Under the pieces are notes generated by a model, which did no database searches, was not told where the DNA came from, and saw only the letters and a list, made by a program, of their open reading frames with translations. Both the position numbers and the translations under genes were made by a program. A stretch of DNA of 25,044 nucleotides from JBHIFB01 sp046760905 (GTDB lineage: Bacteria > Gemmatimonadota > CAZMKB01), in the NCBI GenBank assembly GCA_046760905.1, contig JBHIFB010000038.1, forward strand, positions 1-25,044, in the 5' to 3' direction. Shown in pieces: positions 14,156-23,200 of this stretch; the first letter of the stretch is position 1, and each line of letters begins with the position of its first letter.

Positions 14156-16763
14156 GATTAGATCGAGTTTCTTGCGCTTTTTCGAGGAGAGAGGACACAC
14201 CGTTGTTCCCAGCTCATCCCTCGTTCCAGCTGAGGATCCTACGCTCCTTTTTACAAACGCGGGGATGAACCAGTTCAAGGAAGTATTCTTGGGAATTGAC
14301 GAACGTGAATATAAGACGGCGGCCAGCTCGCAGAAATGCTTGAGAGCCGGGGGCAAACACAACGACCTTGAGAATGTTGGCAAGACGAACAGGCACTTGA
14401 CTTTCTTCGAGATGCTCGGGAACTTCTCCTTCGGCGACTACTTCAAGGAGGAAGCAATCCTTTTCGCCTGGGAGTATCTCACCAAAGAAATCGGCCTTCC
14501 CGCTGACACGGTATGGATATCGGTGTTCGAAGAGGATGATCAGGCTATGGCCGCCTGGAAAAAGATCACCGGCTTTCCCGAAGAGAGAATCGCCAAACTT
14601 GGCGAGAAGGACAATTTCTGGAGCATGGGAGAAACAGGGCCCTGCGGCCCGTGTTCAGAGATAGGCGTGGATCTCGGTGACTCTTTAGGTTGCGGTAGAG
14701 CGGGATGTGCCGTTGGATGCGACTGCGACAGGTATCTCGAAATTTGGAATCTTGTCTTCATGCAGTATAACCGGGAGAAAGACGGCAGTCTAACCCCGCT
14801 CCCGAAACCTTCAATAGATACGGGGATGGGTCTCGAAAGGATAGCTAGTGTGCTTCAGGGCGCAACATCGAATTTCGAGATAGATATTATAATGCCTTTG
14901 ATAGAGAAAATGGAAAGTCTGTGCGGGAAGTCATACGATCAGAACAAAACGAGTTTCAGGGTCATCGCCGATCACTCGAGGGCCATTACATTCGCCCTGG
15001 CAGATGGGGTGATGCCTTCTAACGAAGGCAGGGGATACGTCATCAGGCGAATTCTGAGAAGGGCCGCAAGACATGGTAGGATTCTCGGACTGGAGGAGGC
15101 ATTTCTGTATACCCTGGTCGATGGAGTAGTGGAGGCGATGGGTGACCAGTACAGTGAGCTTGCAGGAAGACGTGATCAGGTGATGAAGATCATACAGGCC
15201 GAGGAAGAACGATTTCAGGAAACACTAACCCTTGGGTTAACTCTTTTCGAGGAGATCTCTGAGAAAGTCGCAAAGACGGGAAAACATGTGATTCCGGGGG
15301 AGAAGGCCTTCGTCCTTTACGACACGTATGGCTTTCCACTGGATCTTACCATGGTGATGGCCGAAGAGAAAGGTATGAGTGTAGATGTAGAAGGCTTCCA
15401 GGAGTCCTTGGACCGGCAGAGAAGGAAGGCTCGAGGTGCCAGGGCCATGCAGGATGTCTCTGAGACAGCATCACTTCCACGAACAGAATTCGTGGGATAT
15501 CAGGATCTGACAATCCCCTCAAGGGTTAAGCACATAGAGGTCGATGGAGTGGAGGTCGATGAGGCTGGGGCGGGAACTGATCTGCTACTTGTGATCGATC
15601 CCACACCGTTCTATGGTGAGGCAGGCGGCCAGGTCGGTGACTCGGGTGTGCTGAGAAGTGAAGAACTCGCTGTCTCTATAGAAACAGCCCACAGGAAGGG
15701 CACAGACACGATCGTCCTGAAGGGGAGGGTGAAGGAAGGCATTCTCAGAAAAGGTGAGAAGGTATTTGCAGAAGTTAATGTTCAGAGAAGGTTCGCCCTC
15801 GAAAGAGCGCATACTGCTACGCACCTGCTCCATGCGGCGTTGAGGGAGACGGTGGGAACCCACATACAGCAGTCCGGTTCCCTCGTGGCGCCGGACAGGC
15901 TGCGATTTGATTTCACACACTACGAAACGCTGAACCGCGACATACTCGGGAGAGTCGAGGAGAGAGTGAACGGATGGATCAGGGAAAGCATGGATGTAAA
16001 ATGGATTTACACTGGATTGGAAGAGGCTAGGGGCATGGGTGCGCTAGCATTCTTCGGTGAGAAGTACGGTGATGTCGTGAGGGTTGTCAGAGTAGATGAA
16101 ATCAGTCTTGAATTATGTGGCGGAACTCATGTATCTTCAACGGGAGAGATCGGGGCCTTCCATATACTCTCCGAGGGAAGCGTCGCCCTCGGTGTGAGGA
16201 GAATTGAGGCCCTGACCGGAAAAGCCGTTCTTGAGCAGATCAATTCGCTGAGTCAGCTCGTCGAAGATGTGGCGGGGATCCTCAAGGTAGGAGAGGGGGA
16301 GCTGATGAAGAAGGTGACCCTGCTTCTGGAAGAGAACAAAAACCTACGCCGCGAGCTGAAGAATGCGAAGAAAGAGGCGGCATACAGAGACTTTTCCGAA
16401 CTCGAAAGCGTTGTGCCTGAGATAAACGGGATTAAAGTTGTCACGAGGAAGATAGATGTCCCGGACATTGAATCGCTCAGAGAGGTTGCCGATTTTATAC
16501 GCTCGAGGATAGATAGTGGTGTGATCGTACTTGCTTCTGAGTCAAGGGGAAAGGCCATCTTCGTTGCGACGGTTACAGACGACCTCGTCGAAAGAGGGGG
16601 GATGTCGGCGGGGGACATCGTGAAAAGGGTGAGCGAAATCGCTGGTGGCAGCGGAGGCGGGAAGCCTCGAATGGCCCAGGCAGGAGGGAAGTACGTTGAG
16701 AAAATAGGGGAAGCTCTATCCGCAGTTTCAGGTATCGTTGAGCAGTATCTCAGAAAGGAGTAG
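14139..16763 (+). CDS. alaS: Alanyl-tRNA synthetase
   Basis: Class II enzyme that charges tRNA-Ala, 874 residues from this start (normal length). Residues below count from ATG 14124, an alternative start 5 codons earlier. The synthetase core shows EIRSSFLRFFEERGHTVVPSS near the N-terminus, TNAGMNQFK, and the motif-3 region SIDTGMGLERI (230-240). The editing domain has the metal-binding HTATH (563-567) and CGGTH (665-669). A coiled stretch (about 715-745) leads to the C-Ala/DHHA1 domain with the glycine-rich GGSGGGKPRMAQAGG near the end. A cysteine-rich insert, GCGRAGCAVGCDCD (189-202), sits in the core, as in a number of bacterial AlaS. It overlaps recX by 17 nt and has no promoter of its own, so it is probably expressed from readthrough or coupled translation. 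Confidence 0.97.
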   Translation: MLRSSEIRSSFLRFFEERGHTVVPSSSLVPAEDPTLLFTNAGMNQFKEVFLGIDEREYKTAASSQKCLRAGGKHNDLENVGKTNRHLTFFEMLGNFSFGDYFKEEAILFAWEYLTKEIGLPADTVWISVFEEDDQAMAAWKKITGFPEERIAKLGEKDNFWSMGETGPCGPCSEIGVDLGDSLGCGRAGCAVGCDCDRYLEIWNLVFMQYNREKDGSLTPLPKPSIDTGMGLERIASVLQGATSNFEIDIIMPLIEKMESLCGKSYDQNKTSFRVIADHSRAITFALADGVMPSNEGRGYVIRRILRRAARHGRILGLEEAFLYTLVDGVVEAMGDQYSELAGRRDQVMKIIQAEEERFQETLTLGLTLFEEISEKVAKTGKHVIPGEKAFVLYDTYGFPLDLTMVMAEEKGMSVDVEGFQESLDRQRRKARGARAMQDVSETASLPRTEFVGYQDLTIPSRVKHIEVDGVEVDEAGAGTDLLLVIDPTPFYGEAGGQVGDSGVLRSEELAVSIETAHRKGTDTIVLKGRVKEGILRKGEKVFAEVNVQRRFALERAHTATHLLHAALRETVGTHIQQSGSLVAPDRLRFDFTHYETLNRDILGRVEERVNGWIRESMDVKWIYTGLEEARGMGALAFFGEKYGDVVRVVRVDEISLELCGGTHVSSTGEIGAFHILSEGSVALGVRRIEALTGKAVLEQINSLSQLVEDVAGILKVGEGELMKKVTLLLEENKNLRRELKNAKKEAAYRDFSELESVVPEINGIKVVTRKIDVPDIESLREVADFIRSRIDSGVIVLASESRGKAIFVATVTDDLVERGGMSAGDIVKRVSEIAGGSGGGKPRMAQAGGKYVEKIGEALSAVSGIVEQYLRKE

Positions 16764-16799
16764 CGCCTCACATTTTACTTAAAACCGGTAGGGTGAGAT

Positions 16800-17657
16800 A
16801 TGAGAAGTGTGCTGAGCCTTGAGAGAGAGTGGTTCGAAGGGCTCCACAGGGAATGTCTCCCCGCAGTGAGCACTTTCCCTGAGGAGATAAGAGAATCGGT
16901 ATCTTACGCATCCCGCAAAGTCGCAAATCCACTGTTTCCACTGATGGTGAGGTGGACACTCGAACCTTCGGGTGTTTGTCAGTCATCCATCATTCCGCTC
17001 GCATACAGTGTACATCTTCTCGAAGCGTCGTCATACGTCATTGATCAGCTGACCTTGAAGGAAGGGAAGCCAAGAGACAGGAGATTTTTGAAGCTGCTAT
17101 CCCGTTACGGTGATGCAATATGCATCCTCTGCGTGGATGCCATGGTTACCATGTCGTTTCAAATTCTCACTGATCTTCCGAAGGAGGAGTTTGTGGTTAT
17201 ATCCAATCTCCTCATTCAAAGATTCGGTGCGGATGGTGTGCTCGGGAAAAAAACAGATGGTTCGAGAAGCTGGCGAGGAGACATGTTCATCGTCGCCTGC
17301 GAAGCATCAGCCCGGCTTGCGGGATTCGAAGCGGGATCTAGGAGGAAAATCCTTCAATATGCCAGGAGATGTTCTACCCCTTACAGGAAATTGGAGATGC
17401 TCTTGGGAGAACCACCCGGGAGGGGATTATTGACAGGGAGAACGAATATCTCCAACCTTAAAGGTGTCAGTGGATCAGAAGTCATACATACCGTCCTGCG
17501 TGAGCTCCTGCAGGCTTCGAAGGACCTTGGCTCCGTTTGTGAAGATTTCTACCGCCTCTCCGAGGGCTTGGTTGAAATATTCGCCGGCCTGGAAAGGTCA
17601 CTTTCTCGCCTTAACCAGAAGGTAAAAACCGCACGCACAAAAGAGAGCGTTCGTTAG
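16800..17657 (+). CDS. Divergent polyprenyl-synthase-like protein lacking both aspartate-rich motifs
   Basis: A 285-residue, mostly helical protein with no signal peptide. By eye it aligns with short-chain trans-prenyl diphosphate synthases. PLFPLMVRWTL (45-55) corresponds to their LRPLL helix, and PLAYSVHLLEASSYVID (66-82) to the helix leading into the first DDxxD motif. SRYGDAICILCVDAMVTMSFQIL (101-123) corresponds to the FGEAxAILAGDALLxLAFxIL helix, and FIVACEASARLAG to the xxAAxxxGAxLAG helix. However, the first motif reads IDQLTLKEG and the second region YRKLEMLLGE, so the magnesium-diphosphate ligands are missing. It is therefore probably non-catalytic, perhaps a regulatory subunit of an isoprenoid synthase or a repurposed scaffold; this is an inference. 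AGGGTGAG lies just before the ATG. It starts 36 nt after alaS and its last 60 bases overlap lptG on the other strand. Confidence 0.65.
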   Translation: MRSVLSLEREWFEGLHRECLPAVSTFPEEIRESVSYASRKVANPLFPLMVRWTLEPSGVCQSSIIPLAYSVHLLEASSYVIDQLTLKEGKPRDRRFLKLLSRYGDAICILCVDAMVTMSFQILTDLPKEEFVVISNLLIQRFGADGVLGKKTDGSRSWRGDMFIVACEASARLAGFEAGSRRKILQYARRCSTPYRKLEMLLGEPPGRGLLTGRTNISNLKGVSGSEVIHTVLRELLQASKDLGSVCEDFYRLSEGLVEIFAGLERSLSRLNQKVKTARTKESVR

Positions 17658-18683
17658 CCAGGCGGATATATTCGGTAAAAGCACACCGCTTTCCCCCAGA
17701 GCCTTGCCGACGTGGATCAGTCCCCAGAAAAGGATGAAGATGAAGAGAGAGAGTCCGAGCCCGACGGCTCCTCCGCTCGATCTGGTGGTGCTCGCGAGGG
17801 AGGCGCCAAAAAGCACGATTATGATGTTTGCGAAGGGGAAGGAGACCTTGAATGCTCTCTGGACTCTGTCCTTATGCATATCCACACCGCTTCGCTCCAT
17901 CCTGTCGATATACTTACCCAGTTCTGTGTATCCCATCTCGTGAGGTTCACGCTGTTTTTCCTGAAAATCCTCGGGCGCCTCCTCCATTTCCACCGTAACA
18001 AGCTCATTGAACCTCAGCGTGGCGTTTCCGCTGTCATCCCCGAAGTACCTCAGATACCCGTTTTTGAAAATCCACAGACTATCCGTCCATATTGCAGATT
18101 CGGCGTCTAACCTGTATTTGAGCTCGCCTGTTTGGGTCTTTCTGTGTATGACAACGCCTTCCATGCTTCTTCTTCCGATGTCGTAGGTTGCGATCGAGTA
18201 CAGAGTATTCCGTTCTCCTTTATAAAGGAGTCCCCTCTTGACCCCTTTTTCTTCCTTCACTCGTTTCACTATCCTCGTCTTGTATATATCATCGCGGAGC
18301 ATATTCGTGTGAGGAACCATATACTCCCCGAATGTAAAGGCTAATATACTCACCAGAAATCCCGCCACATAGAGTGGCGTAAAGACGCGATATAGTGAAA
18401 TCCCACTGGCCTTCATGGCAGTCAACTCGTTGTTTCTCACCGCCTGGCCAATCGTGAAGATGGTTGCAATTAGGGTTGATGCCGGTAGGGTTAGAACGGC
18501 TATGTAAGGTAAATGATAGGCGTAATAGAGAACCACATCCGTAAAAAGGGCTCTATTGTCGAGGTAGGTGTCTATTTTCTCTATGAGGTCAACAATGATG
18601 GAGATGGCAGCCGAGGCGAGTATAGAGAAGATGAGTATCTTCACGAACTCGCCAAAGAGATACCTGTCGAGAATTCTCAGCAT
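17598..18683 (-). CDS. lptG: LptG-type permease of the lipopolysaccharide export ABC transporter
   Basis: A YjgP/YjgQ-family inner-membrane protein of 361 residues. With LptF and the ATPase LptB it extracts lipopolysaccharide from the inner membrane and passes it to LptC/LptA. Three N-terminal membrane segments (about 15-35, 55-80, 100-120) flank the conserved NELTAMKASGIS (85-96). A periplasmic beta-jellyroll region (about 125-275) and three C-terminal segments (about 280-298, 305-328, 338-357) complete the usual topology. It lies 7 nt downstream of lptF, so the two are co-transcribed. Its 3' end overlaps the plus-strand gene at 16800 by 60 bases. The split of F and G names rests on gene order and the shorter length of this copy. 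The ATP-binding partner is not in the window. Confidence 0.9.
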   Translation of the reverse strand: MLRILDRYLFGEFVKILIFSILASAAISIIVDLIEKIDTYLDNRALFTDVVLYYAYHLPYIAVLTLPASTLIATIFTIGQAVRNNELTAMKASGISLYRVFTPLYVAGFLVSILAFTFGEYMVPHTNMLRDDIYKTRIVKRVKEEKGVKRGLLYKGERNTLYSIATYDIGRRSMEGVVIHRKTQTGELKYRLDAESAIWTDSLWIFKNGYLRYFGDDSGNATLRFNELVTVEMEEAPEDFQEKQREPHEMGYTELGKYIDRMERSGVDMHKDRVQRAFKVSFPFANIIIVLFGASLASTTRSSGGAVGLGLSLFIFILFWGLIHVGKALGESGVLLPNISAWLTNALFCACGFYLLVKARK

Positions 18684-18690
18684 CCTTCTA

Positions 18691-19983
18691 TTAAGCTTTC
18701 CCCGGTGGTCTCGGTTGTGGTACTGACGTCGATCTCACTCTGGTGGCGGAGAAGAGGAGATATAAGCCAAGGATGACGAGTACCGCATTGGGGATCCACA
18801 TTGCCCAGAAAGGCGAGAGTATCAATCTGTCAGCGAGATTCTCCCCTCCCGTGAGGCATATGTAATAGAATATGATGATGATCATGCTCATCGTGATCAC
18901 GAGTCCGATGCCGCCCGTTGTGAATCTCATCCTGAGTGGTATCCCGACAAGAACAAATACAATGCAGGCGAAAGCGATGGCGTATTTTTTGTGAACCTCG
19001 ACCAAAAGCTGGGCTATTCTCCTCTGTTTTTCCCTGTGGTCTGCTGCAATGGTTTTCACCCTGAGATTGACAGAGGCGGGATCAAGCTCCTCTGGCTCTT
19101 CATCGGAGAAGAACCTTGTTACAGCAGTCATAAATTCGTCTTTGATTTCCTCTCGCTTCTCCCTCATGTGTTCCCTATAAGATTCCACCTCATCCATGAG
19201 CATTGTGATGCTCATCTCCCTGTCCCCCCTGTAGCTCGGGCCTTCTCTCCTCCTAAACTTACCACCGACGTTCTTTATAAACAGTGTCTGGTTCCTGAAA
19301 GTCATCCTTCTATATGTGCCCTTACTCTCTGGATCAACCGCGTGTATTTCACCATCGTAGAGGGTTATGATCAGCCTGTCTTCATCGGCTGAGAACCTCA
19401 TATCACCCTGCTTTGCAATAATCGTTCTCGGTTCATCGTGATCCGTGTTGTCGTATATAGTAACATCGTATAATCTGGATTCCTCTATATCCACCTTCTC
19501 GGCGAGTATGCTGTAACCGGGGAATTCGTCTATGAACCGGCCTTCCCTGATCTCGATAGCTGGTTTCTGAATTGATATGTCAAGGAGCAGGTTCCTCAGA
19601 CGGTGATTCGTCTCGGGAAGAACCAGGTCGTTGAATTGAAGCATCACAAACGCAACAATCGCCGAGGCTATGAGAGGTGCGATAATGATTCTGAAAGGGC
19701 TAATTCCACACGCTTTCATAGCTGTGAGTTCATTGTCATTTCCGAGTCTTCCAAATGCGGCCATTGTGGAGACGAGGATGGCCATTGGTACTGTGGAGGC
19801 CAGGATAAACGGGACGCTCAAGAGAAAGACTTCAGCGATTACACCGGCATCGAGGCCCTTCCCGACGAGCTTGTTAAACAAAAGCACGACCTGGTTCATC
19901 ATCAGGACGAATGTGAGGAAGATCAAGGCGAAAGTGAACGGGCCTGTGAATTCCTTAAGTATGTACTTGCTGAGTACCCTCAT
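18691..19983 (-). CDS. lptF: LptF-type permease of the lipopolysaccharide export ABC transporter
   Basis: Second YjgP/YjgQ-family subunit, 430 residues from ATG 19983 (a GTG at 19989 would add two residues). It shares with its partner the conserved NELTAMKACGIS and the layout of three membrane segments, a periplasmic domain and three membrane segments (the last at about 338-358, 361-380 and 395-413). The periplasmic domain is longer than in the neighbouring copy. Residues about 245-335 add a highly charged, probably helical stretch (MDEVESYREHMREKREEI) before the fourth membrane segment. No clear Shine-Dalgarno is seen, and the only promoter hint is CATAAT (20029-20024) without a matching -35 box. 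It is divergent from sprA across a spacer of about 250 bases. Confidence 0.91.
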   Translation of the reverse strand: MRVLSKYILKEFTGPFTFALIFLTFVLMMNQVVLLFNKLVGKGLDAGVIAEVFLLSVPFILASTVPMAILVSTMAAFGRLGNDNELTAMKACGISPFRIIIAPLIASAIVAFVMLQFNDLVLPETNHRLRNLLLDISIQKPAIEIREGRFIDEFPGYSILAEKVDIEESRLYDVTIYDNTDHDEPRTIIAKQGDMRFSADEDRLIITLYDGEIHAVDPESKGTYRRMTFRNQTLFIKNVGGKFRRREGPSYRGDREMSITMLMDEVESYREHMREKREEIKDEFMTAVTRFFSDEEPEELDPASVNLRVKTIAADHREKQRRIAQLLVEVHKKYAIAFACIVFVLVGIPLRMRFTTGGIGLVITMSMIIIIFYYICLTGGENLADRLILSPFWAMWIPNAVLVILGLYLLFSATRVRSTSVPQPRPPGKA

Positions 19984-20083
19984 CTGCACAACCGGGAACC
20001 AGAGATCGCATCCAGTGTAAGATATTATGGCCCTGGATTAACCTGCGTATTTTGCACCTCTCGTCATGTGAGGTTTTCTCAAA

Positions 20084-20112
20084 TTGACAGTGTCTGCACG
20101 TTATTGTATATT
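20084..20112 (+). promoter_or_regulatory. Sigma-70 promoter of sprA
   Basis: TTGACA (20084-20089) and TATATT (20107-20112) are separated by 17 nt. Transcription should begin near 20119, giving an unusually long leader of about 120 nt before the chosen start. No recognisable riboswitch or hairpin-plus-T-run is visible in that leader. Confidence 0.85.
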
Positions 20113-20241
20113 ACACATGCTCTTAGATGTTCCAGTGAAAGGAGGCCCGCAGAAAAAAGTTGATACGGGGATAATAAACCGAATCGCGGTAAAACTCAAG
20201 GTTCAAAAGCTCCTCCCGTGAAGGGGTAAGTGTGCAGGTAC

Positions 20242-23200
20242 ATGCGATTTCTATCCCCGAAAAACTCGGCATTTTGTGTATTTATCCTGACGCAGGTTTT
20301 CTTGCTCCCTCACCTGATTCTCATTCTGTCCCCTTCATGCTTAAACGCACAGCCGTACAATCTATTCGTTGAATCTAGGATGGTGAACAGGCTTGGCCTC
20401 AAATTTCTAAAGCCGTTGCATGAGACGGAAGGGATTCTCCTATTCTCTGAACAGGATATCCTCCTGGAACCCATGTTAATTGTGCAGAGAACGGTTGCGG
20501 ATACGACCCGATATAGCGCCCTTGAGCTTGAGGTTTTTACAGTGAGAAAATATCTCGACGACCTAATCGAGAAAAAGACGGTTGAAATGTGGGTGGAGAT
20601 GGTGAGGAGCTCACTCGGTAAGGAGGCAAGAGAGGCGGGTGATGAAGGTTTGCTCCCGGACCTCGAGCTGCCTTATGATCTCCCCAAGCCGCTTGCTCGG
20701 GTTATCGGTCGAGGCGGCGGACTCAAGGTGACCGGTTCTAACAAGGTGAGTCTGGGAGGCACCACTACCTATTTCGACCCTGAACTGCCTCAGGAGATAA
20801 CCAGAACTTCGAAGTTCCCCAAGCTCGATCTGGAGCAGATTCTCAGGGTTAAGGTGGAGGGCACTATCGGTGAAAAGATACACGTATTCATCGATCATGA
20901 TAGTGAGAGGGAATTCCAGGAGAAGAACAAGATAAGAGTCATGTATGAGGGGACTGAAGACGAGATCCTTCAGAAGATCGAACTCGGGGATACTGATCTC
21001 TCTCTCCCGGGATCCAGGTTCGTGTCGGGTGGGATGGCCTCAAAAGGACTTTTCGGTGCGAAGGCGGAAGGGGCTCTTGGAAATTTACACTTCACAATGG
21101 TGGCGACGAAACAGAAAGGGCAGACGGAGAAGAAATCGTTCCAGGGTAACGCAACCCAGGACAGCCTCCTGCTAAGGGATACCCAGTTCCAGGAGAACTA
21201 TCACTTCTCGGTCGTTGGCAAACTCGATACCGTATTCGTGGGCGATGTCCCTGAGAGAGGAACGATACAGGTTTACATCGATGACCAGGATGGATCCAAC
21301 AACCTCACGGGAGACCGAATAGCAATACCCGGTTCAGCTTACATATATGACGAAAGCACGGACAGCTTCATTCAGGATGGTGCCCACACAAATGGATTCT
21401 TTGATCTTCAGAAGGAGAATGCCGATTATATCGTCGATACATCGAACATGATTATCAGTTTCACCCGGGCGATTCTCCCCAACGAAGTCGTGGCCGTCTC
21501 CTATGTCAAAGAGAATGGTGATACGGTAGGAAGTGTGACACAGGATTCTGTTGTGCTGAGGATGATAAAGGAGCCTGAGATCAAGGCAGAATCAGAGACA
21601 TGGGATTACCAGCTCAGGAACATATATTATCTCGGTTCAACCGACATCATAGAGAGTTCACTTGAAGTCGTCATCTATAAAGGCGATGATTACAATCCTC
21701 AATTCGATGAAATCCCCGAAGGCGAGAGTCAGTCCAGGACTTACCTGCACCTGTTCGGCCTCGACGACAACGAGGATGGTATCATCGATCCATCGAAGAT
21801 CGACTTCGAGAGGGGTCTTCTCATCTTCCCGGATCTCAGGCCTTTCTTTCGGCCGACGAAACCGCCCCATGATCCCAACAATCCAGAATATTACGACCTG
21901 GCCGATCTGGATTCACTTTTGTACTACGATGACGATCCGCAGTCCACAGTACTGACACATTCGAAATACACGATCAAGCTGAAGTACCAGAGCCGCACTA
22001 CATCATTCAATCTCGGTGTGCTCAACATGATCGAGGGATCGGAAAGGGTCACGGTTGGGGGGAGACCTCTTACTAGGGGAGTGGATTACGATGTGATCTA
22101 CGATATAGGACAGATAATCTTCCTCAACCCGGATGTCCTCGCCGGAGGTGGCGAGATAAACATCGATTACGAGTACGCGCCTCTCTTCGCCCAGACGCAG
22201 ACCACTCTGCTCGGACTGCGGGGTGATTACACGCCGAGCGAGAACGCATCCTTCGCAACGACCTGGTTCATGCAGTCTGACCGGAGCATCGAACAGAAAC
22301 CGAGGCTCGGGGATGAATCGAGAAGAAACATTATAGGAGAGGTTGACGGCAGGATGCTCTTCGAGCCCTCCTTCCTCACCGATCTCGCTAACGCGATTCC
22401 GCTTGTTGAGACAGATGAAGTAAGCAGGGTGGACGTGAGCGGTGAGGTGGCGGTGAGCCTTCCCAACCCTAACACCCTCGGCGAGGTGTTCCTCGATGAT
22501 TTCGAAGGCTCCGAGCTCGTGGACTCTTACAGTGTTGTGAGGAGGTTGTGGACGTTCGGAAGCCAGCCGCTGGATGCGAACGGCGATACCCTACCCAGTC
22601 TGAGGGGAGGTGAGATAAAGTGGTTCAATCCACCTCAGGGCACGGTCACCGAAGGTGACCTGTCAACGAGCGTGCCGGCTGAGGAGCTGGGGCTGTCGAG
22701 AACCGTCCTCGCCATCGTGTTCGATCCCAATACGAGGGACGGCACGCCGGTTGACTCTTCCTTCAGAAGTATCACTCAACCGCTTTCCTCCTCGGGGCTT
22801 GATTTCAGCCAGAGGAAATTCCTCCGGATGTGGATACGGGCCGATCATGGAGAGATGTGGGTCGACATTGGAACGGTGAGTGAAGATGCACTCAGGTACA
22901 ATGCATCGGGAGATGTAACGAGCCCGAACCAGCTGCTGGACTCCGAGGATGATCCGGCGACCCCCGACGGCAGGCTCGATGCGGGTGAGGACAACGGCCT
23001 CGATGGGGTAGCTGGGGTCGACGGGACAGGGACTCCGGGGGATGACGGCAATGACGATTTCGAGTTCGATGAGACGAAACCGGTCAGCACCAGGTTCGAC
23101 AAGATCAACGGCACTGAAGATAACAACGAGTTCGACACCGAAGACCTGAACGGAAACTTCACGCTCGACACGACGGAAAAGTTCTTCAGGTTAAAGCTCG

